Source: Pelagibacteraceae bacterium TMED170
GTDB taxonomy: Bacteria > Pseudomonadota > Alphaproteobacteria > Pelagibacterales > Pelagibacteraceae
Assembly: GCA_002170875.2 (NCBI GenBank)
Contig: NHHT02000003.1
Location: forward strand, 33,051-40,764
DNA: 7,714 bases
Direction of reading: 5' to 3'
Shown here: one piece after another, positions 1 to 6,013 of the stretch
Position numbering within the stretch: the first letter of the stretch is position 1
Layout: every line of letters begins with the position of its first letter
Program-made: the position numbers and the translations under genes
The notes under the pieces: model-generated
Seen by the model: the letters and a program-made list of their open reading frames with translations, nothing else
Database searches by the model: none
Told to the model about the DNA's origin: nothing

Positions 1-2
1 TA

Positions 3-182
3 GAAATCATAAAGTCAGATTTAGAAAATAATTTAATTTATTTAAAAGGTTCAATACCTGGATCTAAAAACTCAACCGTATTACTAAAAGAATCTGTTAA
101 GGATGTAAGGAGAAAAACTTTATTAGAAAAATACAATCAAAAAATTAAAGAATTAGAAGCAAAAAAAGGTAAGAAAAAATAG
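3..182 (+). CDS. rplC: 50S ribosomal protein L3, C-terminal part (5' end outside window)
   Basis: The frame is open from the window edge to a TAG at 180-182 and encodes the last 59 residues of L3, an early-assembling 23S rRNA-binding protein of the large subunit. Recognition rests on the GSIPGSKNSTV stretch, which matches the conserved GxxPG segment near the end of L3, and on its place directly before rplD. In E. coli L3 the chain ends shortly after this segment. Here about 25 more residues follow, beginning VRRKTLLEKY and ending in a lysine-rich KKGKKK, probably a charged helix. One base separates the stop from the rplD start. The N-terminal barrel and the central loop reaching the peptidyl transferase centre lie outside the window and cannot be judged. 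Confidence 0.93.
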   Translation, partial: EIIKSDLENNLIYLKGSIPGSKNSTVLLKESVKDVRRKTLLEKYNQKIKELEAKKGKKK

Positions 183-183
183 T

Positions 184-819
184 ATGAAATTTAAAACATT
201 AAATATAGACGGTTTAAAATCAGAAACTTTAGAAGTTTCTGATAAACTAATGAATTTAAAGTTTAATCATAAGCTGGTTAAATATGTAATTGATTGGCAA
301 TTAAATCATTTAAAACCAAGAAAAGCAAAAACGAAGCAAAGAAATGAAGTTAGAGGTTCAACAAAAAAAATTGTAGCACAAAAAGGTAGTGGTGGAGCTA
401 GGCACGCAAGTAGAAAAGCACCATTATTTGTTGGTGGTGGTGTTGCACATGGACCTAAAGGATCAGTCTACAAAGTAAAAAAAATAAATAAAAAAGTCAG
501 AAAGCTTGCCTTGGCTCAAACATTGTCTAAAAAAAATGTAGATAAAAATTTTCACATATTATCGGACGTTAAAAAAGAAATTAAAAAAACAAAGGAATTT
601 AATAATTTTCTTTTAAAAAATAATATTTCAAATGTTCTAATTGTTTCTGATAAAGATTCTAAGAAAAACATATATAAATCTGCTAGGAATATAAAAAATT
701 TAAAAATTATTAATGAGGATGGTACGAATATTTATGATTTACTTAAATATAAAAATGTAATTTTAACATCAACGTCAATAAAAAAAATTGAAAGTAAAAT
801 TTTAAATGAAAAAAATTAA
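184..819 (+). CDS. rplD: 50S ribosomal protein L4
   Basis: L4 (211 aa, E. coli 201) binds 23S rRNA and sends a long loop into the wall of the peptide exit tunnel. That loop is visible at residues 53-91, with the motifs NEVRGS, QKGSGGARHAS (66-76) and PLFVGGGVAHGP (80-91). The GGGVAHGP form is typical of alphaproteobacteria. The C-terminal half is a lysine-rich alpha/beta region, less conserved and strongly AT-biased. The ATG lies one base after the rplC stop and has no close Shine-Dalgarno site (an AAGG at 166-169 is 14 nt away), so translation probably depends on coupling to rplC. The end overlaps rplW by 14 nt. In E. coli L4 also represses its own operon through the leader before rpsJ; that leader is outside the window. 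Confidence 0.98.
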   Translation: MKFKTLNIDGLKSETLEVSDKLMNLKFNHKLVKYVIDWQLNHLKPRKAKTKQRNEVRGSTKKIVAQKGSGGARHASRKAPLFVGGGVAHGPKGSVYKVKKINKKVRKLALAQTLSKKNVDKNFHILSDVKKEIKKTKEFNNFLLKNNISNVLIVSDKDSKKNIYKSARNIKNLKIINEDGTNIYDLLKYKNVILTSTSIKKIESKILNEKN

Positions 820-1099
820 TTATTTAGACTCTATTAGACAGCCAATTATAACTGAAAAAGCTACAATACTTTCAGAACAAAATAAAACTGTTTTTAAAGT
901 TCATGGTGGAGCTACAAAAAAAACTATTAAGAAAAATATTGAAAAGTTATTTAAAGTTAACGTAGTTAAAGTAAACATAATAAATACAAAAACAAAAAGG
1001 AAAATTAAACAAGGTAGGTTTTCAACAAAGAGTGGTTATAAAAAAGCAATTATAACACTTAAAAAAGGTCAAAGTATTGATCTCACAACTGGAATATAA
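806..1099 (+). CDS. rplW: 50S ribosomal protein L23
   Basis: L23 (97 aa, E. coli 100) sits at the exit of the peptide tunnel and is the docking site for trigger factor and the signal recognition particle. The N-terminal RQPIITEKA (residues 11-19) is the family hallmark, followed by FKVHGGATKKTIKKNIEKLF and the VNVVKVN strand. A basic loop (TKTKRKIKQGRF) then leads to the final beta strand. The start is inside rplD: the ATG at 806 uses the last codons of rplD in another frame and gives a 14-nt overlap. The full-length match to the family N-terminus supports this start. The 2-nt gap to rplB indicates a shared transcript. Confidence 0.97.
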   Translation: MKKINYLDSIRQPIITEKATILSEQNKTVFKVHGGATKKTIKKNIEKLFKVNVVKVNIINTKTKRKIKQGRFSTKSGYKKAIITLKKGQSIDLTTGI

Positions 1100-1101
1100 A
1101 A

Positions 1102-1932
1102 ATGGCACTTAAAACTTTTAAACCTTATACAAAATCAAACAGAGGAACAGTTATTGTAGACAAAAGTTCTCTTTGGAAAGGTTCTTCTTATAAACCTTTA
1201 ACTAGAGGCCAATCTACTTCTGGTGGAAGGAATAATCTTGGGAGGATTACTTCAAGACACCAAGGGGGAGGTCAAAAACATAAATTTAGAGTAGTTGATT
1301 TTTTTAGAAAAAAGAAAAATGTTGTTGGTAATGTAGAAAGAATTGAATATGACCCTAATAGAACCGCTTATATTGCTTTAATTAAATATGAGGATAACGA
1401 AATGAATTATATTATTTGCCCTCAAAGTATAAAAGTGGGCGACAAAATAATTTCAGGCAAGAATGTAGAAATCAAAATAGGAAATTGCCTTGAGTTAAAA
1501 GATATACCTCCTGGAAGTACAATTCATAATGTTGAATTGTTACCAGGTAATGGGGGAAAATTAGCTAGATCAGCAGGTTCATCAGTTACACTGTCTGGTT
1601 TTGATGGAGATTACGCCATTATTAAACTAGCTTCTGGAGAAACAAGAAAAGTAAGAAGTGATTGTGTTGCTACGATAGGTTCAGTATCTAATCCTGATCA
1701 AAAAAATATAAAAATAGGTAAAGCCGGAAGACAAAGATGGAAAGGTAGAAGACCTCAAACTAGAGGAGTTGCCATGAATCCTGTTGACCACCCACATGGT
1801 GGTGGTGAAGGAAAAACATCTGGGGGTAGAAGCCCAGTTTCTCCCTGGGGTCAATCAGCTAAAGGCTTAAAAACAAGAAGACCACAAAGAAGCGATAAAT
1901 TAATTATAAGTAGAAGGAAAAAAAGAAGGTAA
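1102..1932 (+). CDS. rplB: 50S ribosomal protein L2
   Basis: L2 (276 aa, E. coli 273) is a primary 23S rRNA-binding protein needed for subunit joining and peptidyl transferase activity. The N-terminal OB-like domain shows [20 protein letters not shown] (41-60). The SH3-like domain follows, and the C-terminal signature [13 protein letters not shown] (225-237) is complete, including the histidine of the DHPHGG motif that is functionally important in E. coli. The tail is the usual basic extension ending in RRKKRR. G+C is visibly higher than in the flanking genes, as expected for the many conserved Gly and Arg codons. No clear Shine-Dalgarno site precedes the ATG. Its own last codons (AGA AGG) supply the ribosome-binding site of rpsS. 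Confidence 0.99.
   Translation: MALKTFKPYTKSNRGTVIVDKSSLWKGSSYKPLTRGQSTSGGRNNLGRITSRHQGGGQKHKFRVVDFFRKKKNVVGNVERIEYDPNRTAYIALIKYEDNEMNYIICPQSIKVGDKIISGKNVEIKIGNCLELKDIPPGSTIHNVELLPGNGGKLARSAGSSVTLSGFDGDYAIIKLASGETRKVRSDCVATIGSVSNPDQKNIKIGKAGRQRWKGRRPQTRGVAMNPVDHPHGGGEGKTSGGRSPVSPWGQSAKGLKTRRPQRSDKLIISRRKKRR
1925..1929 (+). promoter_or_regulatory. Ribosome-binding site of rpsS, inside rplB
   Basis: GAAGG in the last codons of rplB lies 5 nt before the rpsS ATG at 1935. The bases belong to the Arg-Arg end of L2, so the basic tail of one protein doubles as the initiation signal of the next. Confidence 0.6.
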
Positions 1933-1934
1933 TT

Positions 1935-2279
1935 ATGGCTAGATCAATCTGGAAAGGACCATTTGTACATCCCAGTTTATTAAAAAAAATTGATAAATTG
2001 AAGAATGCTTCTGGTCACAAAAAACCAATTAAAACCTGGTCAAGAAATTCTACAATAATTCCAGATTTTGTAGGTCAAAATTTTTTAATTCACAACGGTA
2101 AAGCATTTATACCAATCACTATATCCGAAGAAATGGTTGGTCATAAATTAGGGGAATTTGCTCCAACAAGAACTTTTAAAGGGCATACTCCAGCGGATAA
2201 AAAAGCTGCAGCAACTCCATCAACCTCAGCAGCTCCAACTAAAACTGAAACAGTAGGAGGAGACAGTGGAAAAAAATAG
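1935..2279 (+). CDS. rpsS: 30S ribosomal protein S19 with C-terminal low-complexity tail
   Basis: S19 (114 aa) sits in the head of the small subunit with S13 and contacts the A-site finger bridge. The core is standard: [11 protein letters not shown] at the start, [14 protein letters not shown] (34-47) and the signature [16 protein letters not shown] (69-84). E. coli S19 ends at residue 92, just after the DKK found here at 88-90. This protein continues for about 22-24 residues that are rich in Ala, Thr, Pro and Ser ([16 protein letters not shown]) and end GGDSGKK. The tail has no motif I recognise and is probably disordered. Its final codons hold the AGGAGG of rplV and overlap rplV by 14 nt. 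The start has a good site, GAAGG at 1925-1929, 5 nt upstream. Confidence 0.97.
   Translation: MARSIWKGPFVHPSLLKKIDKLKNASGHKKPIKTWSRNSTIIPDFVGQNFLIHNGKAFIPITISEEMVGHKLGEFAPTRTFKGHTPADKKAAATPSTSAAPTKTETVGGDSGKK
2255..2260 (+). promoter_or_regulatory. Ribosome-binding site of rplV, inside rpsS
   Basis: AGGAGG is a full match to the Shine-Dalgarno consensus, 5 nt before the GTG at 2266. It is encoded by Val-Gly-Gly codons near the end of the S19 tail. It is the strongest such site seen in the window and decides the non-ATG start of rplV. Confidence 0.85.
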
Positions 2280-2640
2280 TTCAACAATTAAAGCAGTAAA
2301 TAAAAATGTAAGGTCTAGCCCTAGAAAAATTGCTTTAGTATTAGATTATATAAGAGGAAAAAAAGCAGACATTGCTCTTAGAGATTTACAATTTACAAGA
2401 AAAAAAATTGCATTAGATGTAAGTAAAACAGTTAAATCAGCAATAGCAAATGCAGAAAATAACTACCAATACGATATTGATAACTTGTTTGTAAAAGAGG
2501 CTTACGTAGGTAAATCACTAGTAATGAAAAGATTTAGACCTAGAGCTAAGGGAAGAGCGAGCCCGATAAAAAAACCATTTAGCAGAATAACGATAATTCT
2601 TGGAGAAAAAAGAAAGGTAAAAGATGGGTCAAAAGATTAA
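2266..2640 (+). CDS. rplV: 50S ribosomal protein L22 (GTG start)
   Basis: L22 (124 aa, E. coli 110) spans the large subunit and lines the exit tunnel. Family marks are [17 protein letters not shown] (15-31), AIANAENN (59-66) and the hairpin-loop region [15 protein letters not shown] (87-101), the site where macrolide-resistance changes occur in other bacteria. The start is GTG at 2266. This is forced: an in-frame TAG lies at 2254-2256, no ATG occurs between it and the conserved region, and a perfect AGGAGG at 2255-2260 stands 5 nt before the GTG. The gene overlaps rpsS by 14 nt and rpsC by 17 nt. The last residues (KVKDGSKD) lie past the conserved end and are shaped by the overlap with rpsC. 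Confidence 0.98.
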   Translation: MEKNSSTIKAVNKNVRSSPRKIALVLDYIRGKKADIALRDLQFTRKKIALDVSKTVKSAIANAENNYQYDIDNLFVKEAYVGKSLVMKRFRPRAKGRASPIKKPFSRITIILGEKRKVKDGSKD

Positions 2641-3310
2641 TCCTATAGGCTTGAGACTAGGCATAAATAGAGGTTGGGACTCAACTTGGTTTGCTAAAAA
2701 GAAAGATTTTGGCAAATATCTTATTGAAGATTTTAAAATTAGAAAATATATAAAATCTAATATTTTAAACTCAGGTGTTTCTGAAATAATTATTGAAAGA
2801 TCATCAAAAAAATGCACTGTTTCGATAAACACTTCAAGACCAGGTTTTGTTATAGGAAAAAAAGGTGCAGATATTGAAAAAATTAAAAAAAATATACAAA
2901 AAATTACTGATAGCGATGTTAATGTGAATATTAAAGAGATTAAAAAACCAGAATTAAATGCTAATTTAGCTGCAGAAAACATCTCTCAGCAGCTTGTTAA
3001 AAGAATTGCGTATAGAAGAGCAATGAAGAGAGCAATGCAATCAGCTATGAGACTAGGCGCTAGAGGAATAAAAGTTATGGTAAGCGGTCGATTAGCTGGA
3101 AATGAGATTGCTAGAACGGAATGGTTGAGAGAAGGAAGTATTCCTTCACATACCCTTAGAGCAAATATTGACTATGGATTTGCTGAGGCTTTAACAACTT
3201 ATGGAATAATAGGAATTAAAGTTTGGATTTATAAAGGTGAATTATTTGAAAAAGATGTTGATAAACAAAAAATGGAAAGAGTAAAAAATGTTACAGCCAA
3301 CAAGAACTAA
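2624..3310 (+). CDS. rpsC: 30S ribosomal protein S3
   Basis: S3 (228 aa, E. coli 233) lies at the mRNA entry channel and takes part in helicase activity and mRNA grip. The start [14 protein letters not shown] is the family N-terminus, so the 17-nt overlap with rplV is real. The type-2 KH domain is seen in the first half, with its VIGKKG loop at 76-81 (GxxG = GKKG). The C-terminal domain carries [20 protein letters not shown] (131-150) and [14 protein letters not shown] (154-167), with the basic residues that face the mRNA. A lysine-rich tail of about 20 residues is the usual variable end and overlaps rplP. AAAGG at 2612-2616 is a moderate ribosome-binding site inside rplV. Confidence 0.99.
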   Translation: MGQKINPIGLRLGINRGWDSTWFAKKKDFGKYLIEDFKIRKYIKSNILNSGVSEIIIERSSKKCTVSINTSRPGFVIGKKGADIEKIKKNIQKITDSDVNVNIKEIKKPELNANLAAENISQQLVKRIAYRRAMKRAMQSAMRLGARGIKVMVSGRLAGNEIARTEWLREGSIPSHTLRANIDYGFAEALTTYGIIGIKVWIYKGELFEKDVDKQKMERVKNVTANKN

Positions 3311-3692
3311 GTATAGAAAAGCTTTCAAAGGGCGAATACATGGAAACTCCACAAGAGCTGCAACTCTTAATTATGGACAATTTGGTTTAAAAGCTCTTGA
3401 ACCTGAGAGAATCATAGGTAAACAAATTGAAGCAGCTAGAGTAGCTTTAACAAGATACATGAAGAGAACCGGAAAAGTTTGGACAAGAATATTCCCAAAT
3501 ATACCAGTATCAAAAAAACCAACTGAAGTTAGAATGGGTAAGGGTAAAGGATCTCCAGAATATTATGCTTGTCGAGTAAAACCAGGTAGAATTATTTTTG
3601 AAGTAGATGGAGTAACAGAAGAAGTGGCAAAGGAAGCATTGTATAAAGCTTCAGCTAAACTACCGATTAAAACAAAATTTATTAAGAGATAA
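3288..3692 (+). CDS. rplP: 50S ribosomal protein L16
   Basis: L16 (134 aa, E. coli 136) binds 23S rRNA near the A-site tRNA elbow and is a late assembly protein. The N-terminus [15 protein letters not shown] is canonical, which fixes the ATG at 3288 and makes the 23-nt overlap with rpsC the longest in the window. Other marks are [20 protein letters not shown] (62-81), [19 protein letters not shown] (82-100) and the end AKLPIKTKF. Arg82 in RMGKGKG corresponds to the E. coli arginine that can be hydroxylated; whether it is modified here is unknown. Only weak purine-rich sequence precedes the start, so coupling to rpsC is likely. Four bases separate it from rpmC. Confidence 0.99.
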   Translation: MLQPTRTKYRKAFKGRIHGNSTRAATLNYGQFGLKALEPERIIGKQIEAARVALTRYMKRTGKVWTRIFPNIPVSKKPTEVRMGKGKGSPEYYACRVKPGRIIFEVDGVTEEVAKEALYKASAKLPIKTKFIKR

Positions 3693-3696
3693 AACA

Positions 3697-3882
3697 ATGA
3701 AGAAAAAAGAATTAAAAAAATTAACGAAAGATCAAGCAATAAAAAAAATAGATTTATTGAAAAAAGATTTATTCAATATAAGATTTAAAAAAATAAATGG
3801 TCAAGTAGATAACCCAGCTCAATACAACACAATTAAAAGAAATATTGCGCAACTTAACTCAACAATTAAAAATATAAAATGA
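3697..3882 (+). CDS. rpmC: 50S ribosomal protein L29
   Basis: L29 (61 aa, E. coli 63) is a small two-helix protein at the tunnel exit beside L23, where it helps nascent-chain factors dock. The family pattern is visible: a first helix ending in LFNIRFKK (25-32), the turn [11 protein letters not shown] (34-44), and a second helix with [12 protein letters not shown]. The position between rplP and rpsQ is the standard one. Composition is extreme, with lysine making up about a quarter of the residues. The stop TGA overlaps the rpsQ ATG (ATGA), which shows that UGA is a true stop codon in this organism. Confidence 0.97.
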   Translation: MKKKELKKLTKDQAIKKIDLLKKDLFNIRFKKINGQVDNPAQYNTIKRNIAQLNSTIKNIK

Positions 3883-4109
3883 CAAAAAAAATTTTAAAAG
3901 GAAAAATCACAAGTGCGAAAAGCAATAAAACTGTTGTTGTAGAGGTAATTAGAAAGTTTAAACATCCTTTTTATGCAAAAGTTATATCAAGATCAAAAAA
4001 ATATCATGCACACGATGAAAAAAATAAATTTAAAGAAGGAGATAATGTTGAAATTATAGAGTGTAAACCAATCTCGAAAAAAAAAACATGGGAAGTAATA
4101 GATAGATGA
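3879..4109 (+). CDS. rpsQ: 30S ribosomal protein S17
   Basis: S17 (76 aa, E. coli 84) is an OB-fold protein that binds the 5' domain of 16S rRNA early in assembly. Visible marks are [18 protein letters not shown] (6-23), the [19 protein letters not shown] region (29-47) and the signature [18 protein letters not shown] (54-71). The protein ends soon after the signature, as in compact bacterial forms. It is linked to both neighbours by 4-nt ATGA overlaps. In E. coli this gene closes the S10 operon, whereas here reading passes straight into rplN. Codons 67-69 contain a run of ten A bases (4077-4086) that could allow slippage. Confidence 0.98.
   Translation: MTKKILKGKITSAKSNKTVVVEVIRKFKHPFYAKVISRSKKYHAHDEKNKFKEGDNVEIIECKPISKKKTWEVIDR
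4077..4086 (+). repeat. A10 homopolymer inside rpsQ
   Basis: Ten consecutive A bases lie in the codons of the KKK at residues 67-69 of S17, within the conserved PISKKKTW motif. It is the longest homopolymer I noticed. Shorter A8-A9 runs occur at 363-370, 3884-3891, 5274-5281, 6027-6035 and 7395-7402. Confidence 0.9.
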
Positions 4110-4474
4110 TACAAATTCAAACAGAGTTAAATGTTGCAGATAATACAGGAGCAAAGAGAGTCGAATGTATAAAGGTTCTAGGCGGATCAAAGAGAAGATA
4201 TGCTGCTGTTGGCGATCTTATAGTAATTAGTGTCAAAGATGCCATACCAAAGGGAAAAGTAAAAAAAGGTGCTGTACATAAAGCAGTAGTTGTTAGAACG
4301 AGAAAAGAAATTTTTAGAGATGATGGATCAAAGGTACAATTTGATACAAACGCTGTTGTTTTAACAGATGATAAAGGTGAACCAATAGGTACTAGAATAT
4401 TTGGACCAGTAACAAGAGAGTTAAGATTAAAGGGTCACACCAAAATAATTTCTTTAGCTCCGGAGGTAATTTAA
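4106..4474 (+). CDS. rplN: 50S ribosomal protein L14
   Basis: L14 (122 aa, E. coli 123) lies at the subunit interface, forms bridges with 16S rRNA and is the binding site of the silencing factor RsfS. It is highly conserved: [19 protein letters not shown] (10-28), a core rich in Val and Ile, and [13 protein letters not shown] (95-107), ending in ISLAPEVI. The ATG at 4106 overlaps the rpsQ stop by 4 nt. In E. coli this is the first gene of the spc operon, with its own promoter in a spacer of more than 100 nt. Here no space for one exists. A strong GGAGGT close to the end (4462-4467) serves rplX. Confidence 0.99.
   Translation: MIQIQTELNVADNTGAKRVECIKVLGGSKRRYAAVGDLIVISVKDAIPKGKVKKGAVHKAVVVRTRKEIFRDDGSKVQFDTNAVVLTDDKGEPIGTRIFGPVTRELRLKGHTKIISLAPEVI
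4462..4467 (+). promoter_or_regulatory. Ribosome-binding site of rplX, inside rplN
   Basis: GGAGGT within the last codons of rplN (encoding part of Pro-Glu-Val) lies 10 nt before the first ATG of rplX (4478) and 13 nt before the second (4481). The shorter spacing favours 4478 as the start. Confidence 0.7.
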
Positions 4475-4477
4475 TTT

Positions 4478-4735
4478 ATGATGATTTTAAAAAAAGGTTC
4501 ACAAGTAAAAGTTATTTCAGGAAAAGATAAAGGTAAAACTGGAGAAATATTAGAAATAAACAGAAAGTCAAACCTAGTAAAAATTAAAAATATAAATATG
4601 ATTAAAAAACATTTAAAGCCAACAAAGGAAAATAAAGGTGGAATAGTATCAAAGGAAAACTTTTTACATCTTTCTAACATTAAAAACCTGGATAAAAAAA
4701 TAGAGAAAAAGATAGACAAAAAAACTAAAAAATAA
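4478..4735 (+). CDS. rplX: 50S ribosomal protein L24, shortened at the C-terminus
   Basis: L24 (85 aa, E. coli 104) starts large-subunit assembly by binding the 5' part of 23S rRNA. The KOW segment is clear: ILKKGSQVKVISGKDKGKTG (3-22), followed by NINMIKKHLKPT (38-49) and GGIVSKE (54-60). After LSNIKNL the family normally continues to a VGFR...GKKVR segment. Here it is replaced by a lysine-rich end, DKKIEKKIDKKTKK. The stop is 2 nt before rplE, so no reading frame could restore the missing part. Two ATGs in tandem (4478 and 4481) are possible starts. GGAGGT at 4462-4467 lies 10 or 13 nt upstream of them, and the choice changes only one Met. Confidence 0.95.
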   Translation: MMILKKGSQVKVISGKDKGKTGEILEINRKSNLVKIKNINMIKKHLKPTKENKGGIVSKENFLHLSNIKNLDKKIEKKIDKKTKK

Positions 4736-4737
4736 AC

Positions 4738-5289
4738 ATGAACGCAAGATTAAAAAATATATATGATAAAGAAATCACATCTAGATTGATGACTAAACTT
4801 AATTACAAGAACAAACATGAAGTCCCCAAATTGATAAAAGTTGTTTTAAATATGGGCTTAGGATCTGATGCCAATGATAACAAAAAAATTAAGTCTTGCC
4901 AGGATGATATGTCGTTAATAGCAGGTCAAAAAGCCATTATAACAAAATTTAAAAAATCTATAGCTAATTTTAAAACTAGAAAAGGATCTACAGCCGGTAT
5001 AAAAGTCACATTGCGTTCAAATAAAATGTATGAGTTTGTAGATAGATTAACAAATATTGCTTTACCTAGAATTAAAGACTTCAGAGGGCTCAGTCCTAAG
5101 GGTGTAGATAGTTCAGCTAACTATAGCTTTGGTATTAAAGAACATATAATTTTTCCAGAAGTTAATTTTGATAAGGTAGAAAAAATTAGAGGTATGGATA
5201 TAACATTGGTAACTAATAATAAATCAAAGGAAGCTACAATAGAGCTATTAAAGGAATTTAATTTTCCATTAATAAAAAAAACTAAATAA
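4738..5289 (+). CDS. rplE: 50S ribosomal protein L5
   Basis: L5 (183 aa, E. coli 179) binds 5S rRNA with L18 and places the central protuberance, where it forms bridges to S13 and touches P-site tRNA. Evidence: VPKLIKVVLNMGLG (29-42), GQKAIITKFKKSIANFKTR (63-81), KVTLRSNKMYEFVDRL (89-104) and FRGLSPKGVDSSANYSFG (115-132), all in the family order, with the end FPLIKK. The ATG is 2 nt after rplX. In E. coli the S8 translational repression hairpin overlaps the start of rplE; the AT-rich 4700-4780 stretch here shows no comparable G/C stem. Confidence 0.99.
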   Translation: MNARLKNIYDKEITSRLMTKLNYKNKHEVPKLIKVVLNMGLGSDANDNKKIKSCQDDMSLIAGQKAIITKFKKSIANFKTRKGSTAGIKVTLRSNKMYEFVDRLTNIALPRIKDFRGLSPKGVDSSANYSFGIKEHIIFPEVNFDKVEKIRGMDITLVTNNKSKEATIELLKEFNFPLIKKTK

Positions 5290-5302
5290 GGATATAAAAT
5301 AT

Positions 5303-5608
5303 ATGGCAAAAACTAGTGCAGTACAGAAGAATTTAAAAAGGGAAAAGTTAGTTAAGAAGTTTTTAAAGAAAAGAACTGAGCTTAAAAAAATTATAATGAA
5401 TAAAAAATTACCATTGGCTGAAAGATTTGCTGCCCAATTAAAATTAAGTAAATTACCAAAAAATTCTGCAAGAATTAGAATAAGAAATAGATGTGAAATA
5501 ACTGGTAGACCACATGGTGTTTATAGAAAATTAAAAATATCGAGAATTGCCTTAAGAGACATGGCTTCTTCAGGAAAAATTCCCGGTATGACAAAATCGA
5601 GCTGGTAG
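5303..5608 (+). CDS. rpsN: 30S ribosomal protein S14, zinc-free (C-minus) form
   Basis: S14 (101 aa, the same length as in E. coli) is a late-binding protein of the small-subunit head that contacts S3, S10 and S19. The long N-terminal region, the single cysteine (C64) and the motif RNRCEITGRPHG (61-72) identify the long zinc-free form, not the 61-aa CxxC form. The end KIPGMTKSSW is canonical. The gap before it, 13 nt, is the largest in the window. AAGGA at 5288-5292 overlaps the rplE stop and lies 10 nt from the ATG. The gene occupies its usual place between rplE and rpsH. Confidence 0.99.
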   Translation: MAKTSAVQKNLKREKLVKKFLKKRTELKKIIMNKKLPLAERFAAQLKLSKLPKNSARIRIRNRCEITGRPHGVYRKLKISRIALRDMASSGKIPGMTKSSW

Positions 5609-5614
5609 GAAATT

Positions 5615-6013
5615 ATGACTTTAATGGATCCAATAGGAGATATGTTTACAAGAATAAGAAACGGACAAATGCGTTTATTAAATACAATTGATGTTCCTGC
5701 TTCAAACTTTAGGTTAAAAATTTTAGAAGTTTTAAAATCGGAAGGCTATATATTAAATTACTTTATAGAAAAGAAAGATAATAATAAAAAAAATTTAAAG
5801 GTTGATTTAAAATATTACGAAGGATCTCCAGTTATAAAAGAAATAAAAAGAGTTTCAAAACCAGGTCGTAGAGTTTATTCTAGAGCTAACAGCATACCTA
5901 AAATACAAAATGGTTTAGGTTTAGCAATTTTGTCAACCCCTAAAGGAGTAATGTCCGATAATGAGGCAAGAAAAAATAATTTAGGTGGTGAAATAATTTG
6001 TAAGGTATTTTAA
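5615..6013 (+). CDS. rpsH: 30S ribosomal protein S8
   Basis: S8 (132 aa, E. coli 130) binds helix 21 of 16S rRNA and organises the platform; in E. coli it also represses the spc operon. Visible marks are DPIGDMFTRIRNGQ (5-18) at the N-terminus, a central beta domain, SKPGRRVYSR (81-90) and the C-terminal signature GLAILSTPKGVMSDNEARK (102-120) with GGEIICKVF at the end. The ATG at 5615 is preferred over the in-frame ATG three codons later because the family normally has a few residues before DPI, and AGGA at 5607-5610 lies 4 nt upstream. The stop TAA shares one base with the rplF ATG. Confidence 0.99.
   Translation: MTLMDPIGDMFTRIRNGQMRLLNTIDVPASNFRLKILEVLKSEGYILNYFIEKKDNNKKNLKVDLKYYEGSPVIKEIKRVSKPGRRVYSRANSIPKIQNGLGLAILSTPKGVMSDNEARKNNLGGEIICKVF

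Noticed and set aside
2629..2982. A 117-codon minus-strand ORF opposite rpsC
   Set aside because: It lies wholly inside a well-conserved S3 gene, its translation is a Phe/Ile/Ser-rich product typical of the complement of Lys/Asp/Asn codons, and it matches nothing I recognise.
4471..4719. Minus-strand ORF opposite rplX, and similar ones at 3993-4190, 5121-5309, 5940-6131 and 6357-6581
   Set aside because: All are antisense shadows of ribosomal genes with hydrophobic low-complexity translations and no own initiation signals. Their apparent membrane segments come from the complement of Lys-rich coding.
4700..4740. A possible frameshift causing the short L24
   Set aside because: The rplE start follows after 2 nt and no frame in the last codons encodes the missing VGFR/GKKVR part, so the protein is truly short in this sequence.
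5303..5608. A zinc-binding S14 or a second, paralogous S14
   Set aside because: Only one cysteine is present and the length is 101 aa, so this is the ordinary zinc-free form in its normal place.
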